Shown: positions 46,800 through 56,720, numbered from the stretch's first letter. The stretch is 64,000 nucleotides of DNA from Schauerella fraxinea (GCA_030849945.1 JAVDKK010000001.1:310001-374000), one strand, 5' to 3'. Numbers and translations are program-made. Notes: generated by a model from the sequence alone, not told the origin.

Positions 46800-47723
46800 A
46801 TGAAAGGCACACGCAATTCTTTATCGTCGCTCCGAATATTTCTGGTGGCCGCTGAAACATTGAACTTCAGCCGTGCAGCCGAGGTATTGAACGCTTCGCA
46901 AAGCGCAGTCAGCAAGCACGTCGGCGCACTGGAAGACCGACTGGGCACGGCGTTGTTCAAGCGGTTGCCTACCGGGCTGAGGCTGAGCTACGCCGGTGCG
47001 TTGTACCTGGAACGCGTCAGCGCCGGCGTACGTCTGATCGACGAGGCGGATGCCTTGGTGGCGCACCCCGCATCGCGCGTGGCGCTGAACATTGCAGTGT
47101 CGCCGTCTTTCGCGCAGTTCTTTCTGCTGCCTCGCCTGGGTAAATTCTTTGCCGCGCATCCAGAGATACGCGTCAACATCCGCCCGCGGCTATTGCATGG
47201 CCGCGAGCGTGCCGAGCGATTCGATGCCGAGATCCAGCTGCATACCGGTCACGTGTCGGGAATGAGCGCGTCGTATCTGCTAGGACGCGAAATGACACTC
47301 GTGGCCGCGCCTGCCCTCCTGGCACGTTGCCCCGTCACATCGCTCGAAGATCTGGATCGGTTGCCGTTGCTCAAACGCGACCAGCGCGGCTATGGCTGGG
47401 ATGAGTGGAAGGCGGATGTGGTGCCGCTCTGGCGCGGGCCGGCAGCCACGGCGTCCGAATACGAAGGCTTTTCCATCCTGCTGCCTGCCGTGCTCAATGG
47501 CCTGGGCGCAGCCATCATGCCGATCAGCATGGTGCTGGGACACCTGGAATCCGGCGAGCTGACGCGCCCCTTCGGCGAATCCGTCGAGGGCCGCTACGGC
47601 TATTACCTGATGCAGCCGCGACCCAATGTGGGCGGGCCGTATTGCCAGGCTTTTTGCGATTGGGTGATCGACGAGGCGCGGTCACTGGATGCCAAGACAC
47701 GGGACTATGCCGCAATGGAATAG
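46800..47723 (+). CDS. LysR family transcriptional regulator (GcvA-like)
   Basis: 307 residues. HTH LSSLRIFLVAAETLNFSRAA, then LNASQSAVSKHVGALEDRLG, and LFKRLPTGLRLSYAG, a GcvA-type pattern. The effector half has LNIAVSPSFAQFFLLPRLGKF. It lies between the divergent GntP gene and the co-directional Bug gene (82 bp downstream), so it could regulate either. Confidence 0.9.
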   Translation: MKGTRNSLSSLRIFLVAAETLNFSRAAEVLNASQSAVSKHVGALEDRLGTALFKRLPTGLRLSYAGALYLERVSAGVRLIDEADALVAHPASRVALNIAVSPSFAQFFLLPRLGKFFAAHPEIRVNIRPRLLHGRERAERFDAEIQLHTGHVSGMSASYLLGREMTLVAAPALLARCPVTSLEDLDRLPLLKRDQRGYGWDEWKADVVPLWRGPAATASEYEGFSILLPAVLNGLGAAIMPISMVLGHLESGELTRPFGESVEGRYGYYLMQPRPNVGGPYCQAFCDWVIDEARSLDAKTRDYAAME

Positions 47724-47805
47724 CCCATGCACATACATCCTTTGCGCAGTGTGTACCGCTTGCTCAGAATGCAAGGCTGTCATCTACGAATGAGCCGAAC
47801 TCATC

Positions 47806-48783
47806 ATGATCAAGTGGAAAAAAATCTTTGGCGCCGTCGCGCTGCTCAACGGGCTTGCCGCAGCCAGTTCAGTGGCTGCGGCCTATCCCGATAAGCCCAT
47901 CAAACTTGTCGTGCCGTATGCGGCAGGCGGGAGCTCCGATGTGGTGGCACGTGCGATCAGCGATCAATTGAGCGCTGCGTTGGGTGCATCGGTGGTGGTG
48001 GAAAACCGCAGCGGTGCAGGCTCGATGATCGGCACGGCATATGTGGCCAACGAAGCGCCGGACGGCTATACGCTCTTGTTGGCCGATGTGCCCTTCACGA
48101 TCGTACCTGCGCTGTACAAAGACCGCGTGAAGTATGACGCCCGCCGCGACTTCGCCCCCCTCACATTGCTCGGGCTCTCGCCCATGTACCTCTTCGTCAA
48201 CCCGGCGTTTGAGGCGCAAGATGTCAACGCCCTGATCAAAGCCGCCGCGGCCAAGCCAGCGTCGATTTCGATCGGGTCCGGTGGCAATGGCTCGCTGACG
48301 CATCTGATGGCCGAACTCTTCATGCAAACCACCAAGACCCGGTTGGTTCATATTCCGTACAAGGGCGCGTCGGCCTCGGTGAACGATCTCGCAGGCGGTC
48401 AGATCCAGACCAGCTTCACCACGATGCCTACGGCGGTCGCGCTCTATCAAGGCGGGAAAATCAAGCCGCTTGCCGTGTCGTCGCCCGCGCGTCATCCCGA
48501 TACGCCGGATGTTCCCACGTTCCAGGAGCTGGGCTATCCAGGCCTTACCGTGCAAAGCTGGTGGGGCCTGGTCGCGCCCGCAGGCACCCCCAAAGCGGTG
48601 CAAGACAAGATCAGCGCTGCCATGACGAAAGTCATGCAGTCCGAACCCGTCAAACAGCGCCTGTCCAGCGTGGGCATGAGCCTGCCGCCCGACACCAGCG
48701 CAGCGGCCTTGCAGACGCTGCTGGATCAGGACTTCGCACGCTGGGCCGACGTCGTGCAACGCGGCAATATCACATTCGAATAA
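47806..48783 (+). CDS. Bug-type TTT substrate-binding protein (3 of 5)
   Basis: 325 residues, signal peptide ending SVAAA, then YPDKPIKLVVPYAAGGSSDV, the Bug motif. APDGYTLLL, NGSLTHLMAELF and HIPYKGASASVNDLAGG are the ligand loops. Precedes an M28 peptidase gene by 57 bp on the same strand; a peptide or amino-acid-derived ligand would suit this, but this is only inferred. Confidence 0.93.
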   Translation: MIKWKKIFGAVALLNGLAAASSVAAAYPDKPIKLVVPYAAGGSSDVVARAISDQLSAALGASVVVENRSGAGSMIGTAYVANEAPDGYTLLLADVPFTIVPALYKDRVKYDARRDFAPLTLLGLSPMYLFVNPAFEAQDVNALIKAAAAKPASISIGSGGNGSLTHLMAELFMQTTKTRLVHIPYKGASASVNDLAGGQIQTSFTTMPTAVALYQGGKIKPLAVSSPARHPDTPDVPTFQELGYPGLTVQSWWGLVAPAGTPKAVQDKISAAMTKVMQSEPVKQRLSSVGMSLPPDTSAAALQTLLDQDFARWADVVQRGNITFE

Positions 48784-48840
48784 CACCTGTCGCAACCCGC
48801 GCTGCGACGGGTGCGCGCAGCGCACAAGCTGGAGACATCG

Positions 48841-50127
48841 ATGACACCATGGCAACAAGCGGCCGCCGACGATGCGGCCTTGATGAGCGATTTTCAGAAG
48901 ATCTGCGCGTTCGGCGGGCGCCTGTCCGGCAGCGGCCAGGATGTGGCGGCAATGGAATGGGTAGTGGGACGTCTGCGCGAGATCGGGCCAGATGTGCGCG
49001 TGATGTCCGTGCCCTACGATGGCTGGCGCTCGATTGCCGCGACGTTGACGCTATTGGGTAACGCACCGGTCGAATTGGACTGCGTGCCGTTGTTGCGATC
49101 CGCGTCGACGAATGACGCAGGACTCGAAGGCACGATCCTCGACCTGGGTGCGGGCCGTTCGGAAGACTTCGAGCGGGCCGGCGACGCAGTGCGAGGAAAG
49201 ATCGTGCTGGTGCGGCACGAGTATCCCTTCGCTCAAACGCATATGCATCGTCGCCGCAAATACGATTTGGCGGTGAAGTATGGCGCCGCGGCCTTCTTGA
49301 TCGCCAATGCCATCCCCGGTGCGGGCCCGCTCTCGGGTTCATCGGGCCGTCCCCGCGATGGCGCCGGCATTCCAGCCGCATACATCGATCATGAAGGGGC
49401 GTTGGCACTTTCGGCACAGCCCAATGCGCAGGTGCGGCTTACCATATTGGGCGAAGAACGGCGCGACTCGATGGCGCCGGTCGGCATCCTCGATCTGCCG
49501 GGCGGCCGCGACAGCCGTGTCGTCATCAGCGCGCATCTGGATGGACATGATCTTGGCACCAGTGCACTGGACAATGCCACCGGCGTCGCTGTAGCTCTCG
49601 CCGCGGCGCGCATTCTGGCGCCGCACGTTGGCCCGGACACCCCGGGATTACGCGTCTGTTTCTTTACTGCAGAGGAATGGGCCTTGGCGGGATCGGCGCG
49701 ATACCTTGCCGACATGGCGCCACCTGAGCGCGCCACGTTAAAACTGAACATCAATCTCGACACCGTCGCCGGCGATGACTCGCTGTGTGCGCTCATTAGC
49801 GAGTATCCGGCGTTGGCCGAGATCGTCGATCGCACGGCAAAAGAAGCAGGTGTGCCTGTGTCTCACTGGCTGCCGTTCATGCCCAACTCGGATCATGCCA
49901 ACTTCGCCAAGCACGGCATTCCCGCGCTGCGTTTGGTTGCGGGTTTCGACAAACCGCAATCCCGCGTGCAGCACATCCTTTCGCGCCAGGACCTGCCTGA
50001 GATCATTCGCGAAAGCGAATTGCGCAATGCATTGGCGGTGACCTGCGCCATGGCTGCCGTGAGCCTGGAGATGAGCGACGACGCGTTGAGCGCGTTGACG
50101 CAGGGCGCGACCTGCCCCCGCGTTTGA
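48841..50127 (+). CDS. M28 family zinc peptidase (aminopeptidase-like), cytoplasmic
   Basis: 428 residues; ATG 48841 has GGAG 7 nt upstream, and the frame running back to 48811 is not used. No signal peptide. A PA-like domain occupies the middle (KIVLVRHEYPFA, then AAAFLIANAIPG) and splits the peptidase domain as in other M28 enzymes. Zinc ligands: ISAHLDGHDLG, SALDNATGV, FFTAEEWALAG, LNINLDTVAGD and the last His in NSDHANFAKHGIP. Follows the Bug gene. The substrate (peptide or amide) is unknown. Confidence 0.9.
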   Translation: MTPWQQAAADDAALMSDFQKICAFGGRLSGSGQDVAAMEWVVGRLREIGPDVRVMSVPYDGWRSIAATLTLLGNAPVELDCVPLLRSASTNDAGLEGTILDLGAGRSEDFERAGDAVRGKIVLVRHEYPFAQTHMHRRRKYDLAVKYGAAAFLIANAIPGAGPLSGSSGRPRDGAGIPAAYIDHEGALALSAQPNAQVRLTILGEERRDSMAPVGILDLPGGRDSRVVISAHLDGHDLGTSALDNATGVAVALAAARILAPHVGPDTPGLRVCFFTAEEWALAGSARYLADMAPPERATLKLNINLDTVAGDDSLCALISEYPALAEIVDRTAKEAGVPVSHWLPFMPNSDHANFAKHGIPALRLVAGFDKPQSRVQHILSRQDLPEIIRESELRNALAVTCAMAAVSLEMSDDALSALTQGATCPRV

Positions 50128-50191
50128 TCGGCATGGCGGCGATGTCGGTGCAAGCCTGAAACACGCATGCACCGGTACGTCGCGCCGTGCC

Positions 50192-51169
50192 TCAGTTTGC
50201 CGTCGATTCGCTCTGCTTCGCCAACCTCAACCCTTTGTCGCCTTCCTCACGCGCGAAGGTAGCGAACGCAGCTTGCGATGTGGACGGGGTCACCTGCTCG
50301 TATCCCGTCTCCATCCCTTGCTGCACGCCGGGCTGCTTCAACGCTTCATTGGTAGCCTCGAACAATTTCTGTACGACCGGCTGCGGCGTGCCCTTCGGCG
50401 CAAAGATGCCCCACCAGTTCGACAGGTCATAGCCCGGTACTGTTTCGGCGATGGGTGGATAAGGCAACAAGGGCGAAGGCTTGCCCGACGTCACCGCCAG
50501 CCCGATCGCTTTGCCCGTATCGATTGCCGTGCGGGCCGACGGCGCCGTGGCAAACGAAATATCGGTGTCACCTGCCGCCACTGACTGCGTGGCCGCAGCA
50601 CCGCCCTTGAATGGAATATGCATGAGCTTCGCGCCCGTCAATTGCATGAACTCCACCGCAGCAAAGTGCGTGACCACGCCGTTACCGGAAGACGCCACAT
50701 TCAGCTTTCCAGGTTGGCTGCGCGCGCGCTCCAGCACATCTTTTACGCTCTTCAAACCCGAGCCGGCATTGGCGATCAACACCAACGGGCCGGTGGTGAG
50801 TTGCGCGACGGGAATGAAATCGGCCGGGGTGTAGTCCACCTTGTAGAGCGCGCCATCGCTACCCATCACGCTGGAATTGCCGAGATAGATGGTGTAGCCA
50901 TCCGGCGTGGCGCGCGCCGCATAGCTGGCGCCGATCGTCGATCCTGCACCGGGACGATTCTCCACCACGACAGGCTGGCCCAACACTTTTGACAGGCTGT
51001 TGGCATACACCCGACCCACTTGGTCGGCCCCGCCGCCGGGAGGGAAGCCGATCACCAACGTGATCGCCTTGGCCGGATAAGGTGCTGCTGCATGTACTGC
51101 CGTGCTCGCGCCTGCGAGCGCGCCGATCAGCACGATGGCTGTGGCGCTTATTGCATTGTGAATATGCAT
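50192..51169 (-). CDS. Bug-type TTT substrate-binding protein (4 of 5)
   Basis: 325 residues, signal peptide MHIHNAISATAIVLIGALAG...AHAAA, then YPAKAITLVIGFPPGGGADQ. TPDGYTIYLG, NGVVTHFAAVEF and HIPFKGGAAATQSVAAGD follow. It is the last gene of the unit with the CoA-transferase and enoyl-CoA hydratase, so the ligand is probably a carboxylic acid that becomes a CoA thioester (inference). Confidence 0.93.
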   Translation of the reverse strand: MHIHNAISATAIVLIGALAGASTAVHAAAPYPAKAITLVIGFPPGGGADQVGRVYANSLSKVLGQPVVVENRPGAGSTIGASYAARATPDGYTIYLGNSSVMGSDGALYKVDYTPADFIPVAQLTTGPLVLIANAGSGLKSVKDVLERARSQPGKLNVASSGNGVVTHFAAVEFMQLTGAKLMHIPFKGGAAATQSVAAGDTDISFATAPSARTAIDTGKAIGLAVTSGKPSPLLPYPPIAETVPGYDLSNWWGIFAPKGTPQPVVQKLFEATNEALKQPGVQQGMETGYEQVTPSTSQAAFATFAREEGDKGLRLAKQSESTAN

Positions 51170-51219
51170 GTTGTTGTCTCCTCGTTTTTTATGCCGTCAA
51201 TACGTTGACGGTTGCGCTG

Positions 51220-52023
51220 CTATTGCCCCGTAAAGTCGGGTTTTCGCTTCTCCTTCCAGGCGCGCGCGCCTTCCACCATGTCTTGCGAGCGCTCCGACTG
51301 CCGCACCGATGCTTCGATCTCCGCAACGTCGACGATCCCGCGCGCGATCAGATTCAGTTGACGCTTGACGCCCACTAATGCGATCGGCGCCATGTCCGCC
51401 AACTGTGCGGTGAGCGCCTGAACGCGTGCATCCAGTTGATCGGCTTCAACCATTTCGGTCAGCATGCCGATACGCAGCATCTCGTCTGCACCGATTTTCT
51501 CGGCGGTTAAAAACAGACGCTTGGCCGCATTCAAACCGAGCCGCGTCACATAACGCACCATGCCGCCTGGATAAAAATGCAGGCCTAATCGCGTTGCCGG
51601 CATAAACATATCGGCCTGTGGCGTACCCACGCGAAAATCGCACGCGAGGCAAAGATCGGTACCCCCGCCATACACGCCGCCTTGAATGGCTGCGATCGTG
51701 ACAGGCCGAGCTGCCTCGATCAGATCGATGGTCTCGCCAAAATAGAGTGAACTGGGCGCACTCTCCGCGGCCAACGACGAGATGTCGTAACCGCTGCAGA
51801 AGTATTTGCCTTCGGAGACGAAGCGCAGCACCAGAATGCGGGTATCGGCATTGACCGTTTCGAGATGCGCCCGCAGCACGTCAAGATCTTGGGGACTGAG
51901 CCGGTTGGCGTAGGCGGGTTTGCGCAAGGCGATCGTGGCGACACGTCCGTCCACGGTGAGTTGCGGTGTGTTGTCTGGTGAGCCGATAGGCGTATCGGTT
52001 TGCGTGCTCGTGGATGCACTCAT
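51220..52023 (-). CDS. enoyl-CoA hydratase/isomerase family protein
   Basis: 267 residues of the crotonase fold. The oxyanion-hole pieces are FCSGYDISSLA and IQGGVYGGGTDLCLACDFRV. The Glu positions of classical hydratases (second of EE near GVYGGG) are not both evident, so the reaction may be isomerisation, hydrolysis or another crotonase chemistry. Its ATG overlaps the stop of the CoA-transferase gene (ATGA), showing translational coupling. Confidence 0.88.
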   Translation of the reverse strand: MSASTSTQTDTPIGSPDNTPQLTVDGRVATIALRKPAYANRLSPQDLDVLRAHLETVNADTRILVLRFVSEGKYFCSGYDISSLAAESAPSSLYFGETIDLIEAARPVTIAAIQGGVYGGGTDLCLACDFRVGTPQADMFMPATRLGLHFYPGGMVRYVTRLGLNAAKRLFLTAEKIGADEMLRIGMLTEMVEADQLDARVQALTAQLADMAPIALVGVKRQLNLIARGIVDVAEIEASVRQSERSQDMVEGARAWKEKRKPDFTGQ

Positions 52024-53237
52024 GACGCCACCACCGCTTCACCAGATTGGAACAACACCCGCTGCGCCATCAGCCGATCGATCTCTTCGGCATTTACACC
52101 GAAGCTTTCAAGCACCTCGCGCGTATGCTGGCCGAACACCGGTGGCGCCTGCTGCGCTTCACCCGCTTCTTTGCCGGCAAGATCCAGCGGCAATCCAACC
52201 TGCTTGAGCGCGCCCAGGATCGGATGCTGCAAGGTCTGCACCAATCCGCATGCTTGCACCTGGGGGTCCGCAAACACATCGGCAAGATTATTGATGGGGC
52301 CGGCCGGGATTCCGTTCTCGATCATGATCGGCGTCCATTCCATGCGCGTCTTGCGCTTGAGCGCTACTTCCAATTCCAGCTTCAACGCATGGCGATGCTG
52401 CATCCGCTCGGCATTCGTCACGAAGCGCGGATCCGACGTCAAATGCGACAACGCGAGGATGCCGCACAAACGCGTCCACATTGCCTGCGTGGCAGGTGCC
52501 AGATTCAGCGGGCCGTCTGCCGTATCGAACGTGCCATACGGCGCGATCACCGGATGCACATTGCCCACCGGCTGTGGAATTTCACCCACGCTCAGATAGC
52601 GCTGACCCTGCACGCTGAGCAACGCAATCAGCCCGGCCAATAAAGACGTTTCCACGTGCTGGCCCACACCGGTTTGATGGCGCTGCACCACGGCCGACAA
52701 AATGCCGATGACCAGCCACATCCCCGCCGTCAGATCGCCGATTGCGGTGCCCACCCGCGTGGGGCCGGACTCCGGTGTGCCGGTGAGACTCATGAAACCC
52801 GAATAACCTTGCGCGATCTGATCGAAGCCCGCCCACGCTTTCGCCGGGCCGCGGCTGCCGAATCCCGAAATCGACGCCATGATCAGCTTGGGATTTTCCG
52901 CGGCCAGCTCGGCGTAGCCCAACCCCATGCTCTCCATCGCACCCACCTTGAAGTTCTCGACCACGATGTCGCAATCCAGCGCCATCCTGCGCAATAGCGC
53001 AAGCCCTTCAGGCTGACGGAAATCGATGCCGATCCCTTTTTTATTGCGGTTGGCGCTAAGATAATAAACACTTATATCTTCATCGAAAGGTCCCCACTGC
53101 CGCACCATTTCGCCTTCCGGCATGGGTTCGACCTTCACGACTTCGGCACCCAAGTCGCCCAGCGTCATGGTGCTGAAGGGCCCCGACAGCGCACGCGTTA
53201 GATCCAGCACTTTCAATCCGGCAAGCGGCAAGCTCAT
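52020..53237 (-). CDS. CaiB/BaiF family (type III) CoA-transferase
   Basis: 405 residues from ATG 53237, with GAGGAG upstream. N-terminal LPLAGLKVLDLTRALSGPF and LGDLGAEVVKVEPMPEGEMV are the family signature; the catalytic Asp is in the central SGFGSRGPAKAWAGFDQIAQ region by family position. It moves CoA from an acyl-CoA donor to a carboxylic acid, activating a substrate for the hydratase-type enzyme encoded next. Divergent from a LysR gene at 53334. Confidence 0.92.
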   Translation of the reverse strand: MSLPLAGLKVLDLTRALSGPFSTMTLGDLGAEVVKVEPMPEGEMVRQWGPFDEDISVYYLSANRNKKGIGIDFRQPEGLALLRRMALDCDIVVENFKVGAMESMGLGYAELAAENPKLIMASISGFGSRGPAKAWAGFDQIAQGYSGFMSLTGTPESGPTRVGTAIGDLTAGMWLVIGILSAVVQRHQTGVGQHVETSLLAGLIALLSVQGQRYLSVGEIPQPVGNVHPVIAPYGTFDTADGPLNLAPATQAMWTRLCGILALSHLTSDPRFVTNAERMQHRHALKLELEVALKRKTRMEWTPIMIENGIPAGPINNLADVFADPQVQACGLVQTLQHPILGALKQVGLPLDLAGKEAGEAQQAPPVFGQHTREVLESFGVNAEEIDRLMAQRVLFQSGEAVVAS

Positions 53238-53333
53238 CTTTTTTGTCTCCTCGGTATGCAACCCATTCTAGGCAGACCCTCCGAGACATAAAAATACGCA
53301 TTACCGATCGGCCCATAAGAAAATCTTATTGCT

Positions 53334-54257
53334 ATGAACCTGCGTCAGCTCAAGTACTTCGTGCGGATTATCGAATTGCGCAACATGACGCGCGCGGCCG
53401 AAAGCCTGCATGTGGCCCAGCCTGCGCTCAGCCAGCAAATGGCGCTATTGGAAGAAACACTCGGGGTGTCGCTACTGGTGCGCGGCGTCAAAGGGGTCGA
53501 ACCCACCGCCGAAGGCATGCTGCTCTATAGACATGCACAAACCATCCTCCGGCAAGTCGATACCACCCGCAGCCTCCTGGCGCGGACGGCCGATCATGTC
53601 ACCGGCACCGTCTCCATCGGCCTGGCGTCGAGCACGGCGCGCATCTTGTCATTGCCGCTGATGCAGAAGGTGAAGGACACGCTGCCGTCTGTGGTGCTGG
53701 AAATCGTCGACACACCCAGCGCGGACCTCACCAAACTCGTGCAGCAAGGCCGCATCGATTTTTCGTTATCGCCCGACCAGCAATCCGTGCAGGGATTGCT
53801 CTGCACACCGCTGTTGCTTGAAGACCTTTTCCTGCTCACCCATGCCGACGTGAAACTGCCGAAGGGCCGATTGTCGATTCCTGATTTTCATCATGTGCCG
53901 CTCATCTTGCCCAGCCTGCCCAATACGCTGCGGGCGCGGGTGGATCATGCGTTTCTCTCGTCGCGCCTGGTGTGCAACCTGTTTGCACAGGCCAGTTCAT
54001 CGGCAATTCTGATTGCCGCCGTACGCGAGGGAATGGCCGCCACCATCCTGCCCTACTCAGCTGCCGGCCCGGATATCGTCAACGGCAATGTTGCTGCGCA
54101 TGCATTGGATCTCGGGCCGGCGCGAGAACTCGTGCTGTGCGCAAGTGCCAGCATGCCGCTCACGGTTGCTGTGGAACGCGTGATTGCGCTGTGCAAGGAT
54201 GAGATCAAGCGGCTGGTGACGACAGGGGTGTGGAAAGGGTGCAGCGTGCTGTATTGA
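53334..54257 (+). CDS. LysR family transcriptional regulator
   Basis: 307 residues. HTH MNLRQLKYFVRIIELRNMTRA, then LHVAQPALSQQMALLEETLG, typical of NAC/CbbR-like LysR proteins. Divergent from the CoA-transferase operon with a 96-bp intergenic space, so autoregulation and operon control from a shared region are likely. Its 3' end converges with a Bug gene. Confidence 0.92.
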   Translation: MNLRQLKYFVRIIELRNMTRAAESLHVAQPALSQQMALLEETLGVSLLVRGVKGVEPTAEGMLLYRHAQTILRQVDTTRSLLARTADHVTGTVSIGLASSTARILSLPLMQKVKDTLPSVVLEIVDTPSADLTKLVQQGRIDFSLSPDQQSVQGLLCTPLLLEDLFLLTHADVKLPKGRLSIPDFHHVPLILPSLPNTLRARVDHAFLSSRLVCNLFAQASSSAILIAAVREGMAATILPYSAAGPDIVNGNVAAHALDLGPARELVLCASASMPLTVAVERVIALCKDEIKRLVTTGVWKGCSVLY

Positions 54258-54279
54258 AAACAGTGCTGCCTCCCTCGCT

Positions 54280-55248
54280 TTAATTGACGAGCTTCACCGC
54301 GCCACTGTCGACCAACGCTTTCCACTTCGCATCGTCGGCTTGGATGAACTGCGTTAGCGCCTCGCGCGTGCCATCGCCGGCAATCATGCCCGCATTGTCG
54401 ACGGCGGCCTGGAACGCTGGCGTGCGCACGGCGGCTTGCAGGGCCGCATTGATCTGCTCAAGTTGCGGACCCGGGATGGCCTTGCTCGCCGCCACGGCAA
54501 ACCACTGCGTGGCAGCGTAGCCCTTGAACCCCAATTCTTCCACTGTGGGCACGTTCGGCAGGCTATCCAATCGGTAGGGCGTGGTCACCGCATAGGCTTT
54601 CAACACCCCGGCTTTGATTTGCGGCATCACCGGCGCCGAACCCAATATGGCCAGCGGAATCTGCCCGCCCGCGACATCCGCCACCGCTTGCCCACCGCCT
54701 TTGTACGGAATGTGCAGCAGACGCGTGCCGGCATATTGATTGAGCAGCTCGCCGGCAAGGTTCTGCGAAGTGCCGTTGCCCGAACTCCCGTAGCTCCAGT
54801 TTTCAGGATGGCGCCGGGCATCGGCGAGCACTTCCAGCAATGAGTCTTTCGCCCCCGCAACGGGCCCCACGACCACCATCGGGCCTTGCGCCATCAGCAT
54901 CACGGGCGCAAGCTCGCGACCGATTTCCGGCTGCTGGGTGGGATAGATCAACGGTCCTGGCACCGTCAACAGATAACCATCGGCGGGCGTACTGCGCGCC
55001 ACAAGCTGCAGCGCAATGGCGCCCGATGCGCCGGGCCGATTTTCGACCACCACATTCAAACCGGTTTCGCGAGCCACCTCACGGGCGGCGATTCGCGTCA
55101 ACACATCGGCAGTGCCGCCAGGCACAAAGCCCACCACCCATGTGATCTGCTTGCCCGGCCAATCAAGCTTGGGATCCGCAGCCCCGGCACTCGCGACAGG
55201 CAACGCCAAACTCAACACTACAAACCAGCGACGAATAGCAAACGTCAT
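54280..55248 (-). CDS. Bug-type TTT substrate-binding protein (5 of 5)
   Basis: 322 residues from ATG 55248 (AAGGGG upstream). Signal peptide MTFAIRRWFVVLSLALPVASAGAA, then LDWPGKQITWVVGFVPGGTA. NGTSQNLAGELLNQY and HIPYKGGGQAVADVAGGQ are the ligand loops. It follows the sulfatase gene by 42 bp on the same strand, so it may bind a sulfate ester or its product (inference). Confidence 0.93.
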   Translation of the reverse strand: MTFAIRRWFVVLSLALPVASAGAADPKLDWPGKQITWVVGFVPGGTADVLTRIAAREVARETGLNVVVENRPGASGAIALQLVARSTPADGYLLTVPGPLIYPTQQPEIGRELAPVMLMAQGPMVVVGPVAGAKDSLLEVLADARRHPENWSYGSSGNGTSQNLAGELLNQYAGTRLLHIPYKGGGQAVADVAGGQIPLAILGSAPVMPQIKAGVLKAYAVTTPYRLDSLPNVPTVEELGFKGYAATQWFAVAASKAIPGPQLEQINAALQAAVRTPAFQAAVDNAGMIAGDGTREALTQFIQADDAKWKALVDSGAVKLVN

Positions 55249-55290
55249 CTTTTTCCCCTTGTTGTGCACTGCAAGCGTTTTACGTGGGTG

Positions 55291-56622
55291 CTATTCGGGA
55301 TCCATCTTGCCAAGTGGCGTATTCGGATGCGCCACGCAGGATTGATTGAACGCCTGGACCATTTTCAGAATTGGTCCCAGCACCCAGGTGTTGAAAATCA
55401 AAATGTCGCTCTCCTCTTTGGGATCTTGCTTCAAATTGAATAGATAAGGAGACTCCAGCTTTCCCTGGCCTTCGTTGACCTCGGGCTCCCAATAGAAATG
55501 CAGCTTCCAATCGCGCCACTTCACCGCGCGAAGATCGTTCTTGATGTAGAAAAGAAAGCCTTCTCGCAGCGACCGAGCGCTCTCGCCAGTGAAAAAGCTC
55601 GTTTGATCGATGCCATCGATGGGCCGGTCGTCGGGTATCGGCGCGCCGCCGATCAGCGAGAGCGTGACAAAGAGATCGGTCACGTGAACCATCTCGTTGG
55701 AGATCTGTTCGGGCGCGACCCTGCCGGGCCAGCGAATGATGAAAGGCACGCGCAAGCTGCCCTCCATAGCCGTGTGATACGTGCCGCTCCAGGGCCCAGC
55801 CGTCCCGCGATAGGGCCTGCGGTATTCCGGGCCGTTGTCGCTGCAGAAGATGAATACGGTGTTGTCGCGCAAGCCCATCTGATCGACAGCCTGCGCAATT
55901 TGCCCAACCCGATGATCCATCTCGACCACCGAATCTGCGAAGTCACCTGCACCCGTGCGGCCCGCAAACTCGGGATGCGGCAGCGTGGGAAAATGCAGAT
56001 GCACCAGCGGCAGATAAAGAAAGAACGGCCGATCGGCTTCGGCGTGCGTGCGCATAAACGCAATCGACCGATCCGTCAGATCGGCGTCGATGCCACGGCG
56101 GCTATCCAGATCGTAAAGCTTGACGTTCTCGGACGGTGCACCGGCCTGCCCCTTCATGATGTAGGGCAAGTCCGCCACCGATGGATCGAAACCGATAGAT
56201 GACGTGAACTGGCTTTCATCGGTCGTGCGCGGAATGCCATACCATTCATCGAATCCCCGGTCCGACGGATAACGCCCCGCAACATCGCCCAGGTGCCATT
56301 TGCCGAAATGCGCCGTCGCGTAACCGGCATTCGAGAGTTGCTGAGCCAGCGTGATTTCGTCTCGCATCAATCCCTGCGGCAGTCCGGGGGGTACCGACTG
56401 CAAGCAGCCCGTGCGGATCGGGTGACGCCCGCTCATCAACGCCGAGCGCGTGGGCACGCAGTCGCTCTCCACGTTGAAGTTCTGCAGCAGCATCCCCTCG
56501 CGAGCCAACCGATCTATATGCGGCGTGGGTGCGCCGCGCAGAGCGCCGCCCCCGTAACATCCCAGTTCGCCCCACCCCAGGTTATCGGCCACGATCAAGA
56601 CGATATTCGGCTTGTTGTCCAC
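55291..56622 (-). CDS. sulfatase (arylsulfatase family), no signal peptide
   Basis: 443 residues from GTG 56622, chosen because GGAG lies 8 nt upstream; a GTG 9 bp earlier leaves no room for a ribosome binding site. The metal-binding opening is NIVLIVADNLGWGELG. The formylglycine motif CVPTR (Cys55-Arg59) fits CxPxR, with Thr where Ser is more common, and then SALMSGRHPIRTG. HFGKWHLGD and FCSDNGPEYRRPYRG give the rest of the active site. It hydrolyses a sulfate ester. The cytoplasmic location is unusual and would need import of the substrate, possibly via the Bug protein gene behind it. Confidence 0.92.
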   Translation of the reverse strand: MDNKPNIVLIVADNLGWGELGCYGGGALRGAPTPHIDRLAREGMLLQNFNVESDCVPTRSALMSGRHPIRTGCLQSVPPGLPQGLMRDEITLAQQLSNAGYATAHFGKWHLGDVAGRYPSDRGFDEWYGIPRTTDESQFTSSIGFDPSVADLPYIMKGQAGAPSENVKLYDLDSRRGIDADLTDRSIAFMRTHAEADRPFFLYLPLVHLHFPTLPHPEFAGRTGAGDFADSVVEMDHRVGQIAQAVDQMGLRDNTVFIFCSDNGPEYRRPYRGTAGPWSGTYHTAMEGSLRVPFIIRWPGRVAPEQISNEMVHVTDLFVTLSLIGGAPIPDDRPIDGIDQTSFFTGESARSLREGFLFYIKNDLRAVKWRDWKLHFYWEPEVNEGQGKLESPYLFNLKQDPKEESDILIFNTWVLGPILKMVQAFNQSCVAHPNTPLGKMDPE

Positions 56623-56720
56623 GCTTGGCACTCCGCCATGATGAATGAGAGATGCCTCATTCTAGGAAGCCGCACACGGAGTAATATTCCCAAAGACGCT
56701 CCCACACATCACTCTGGGTT

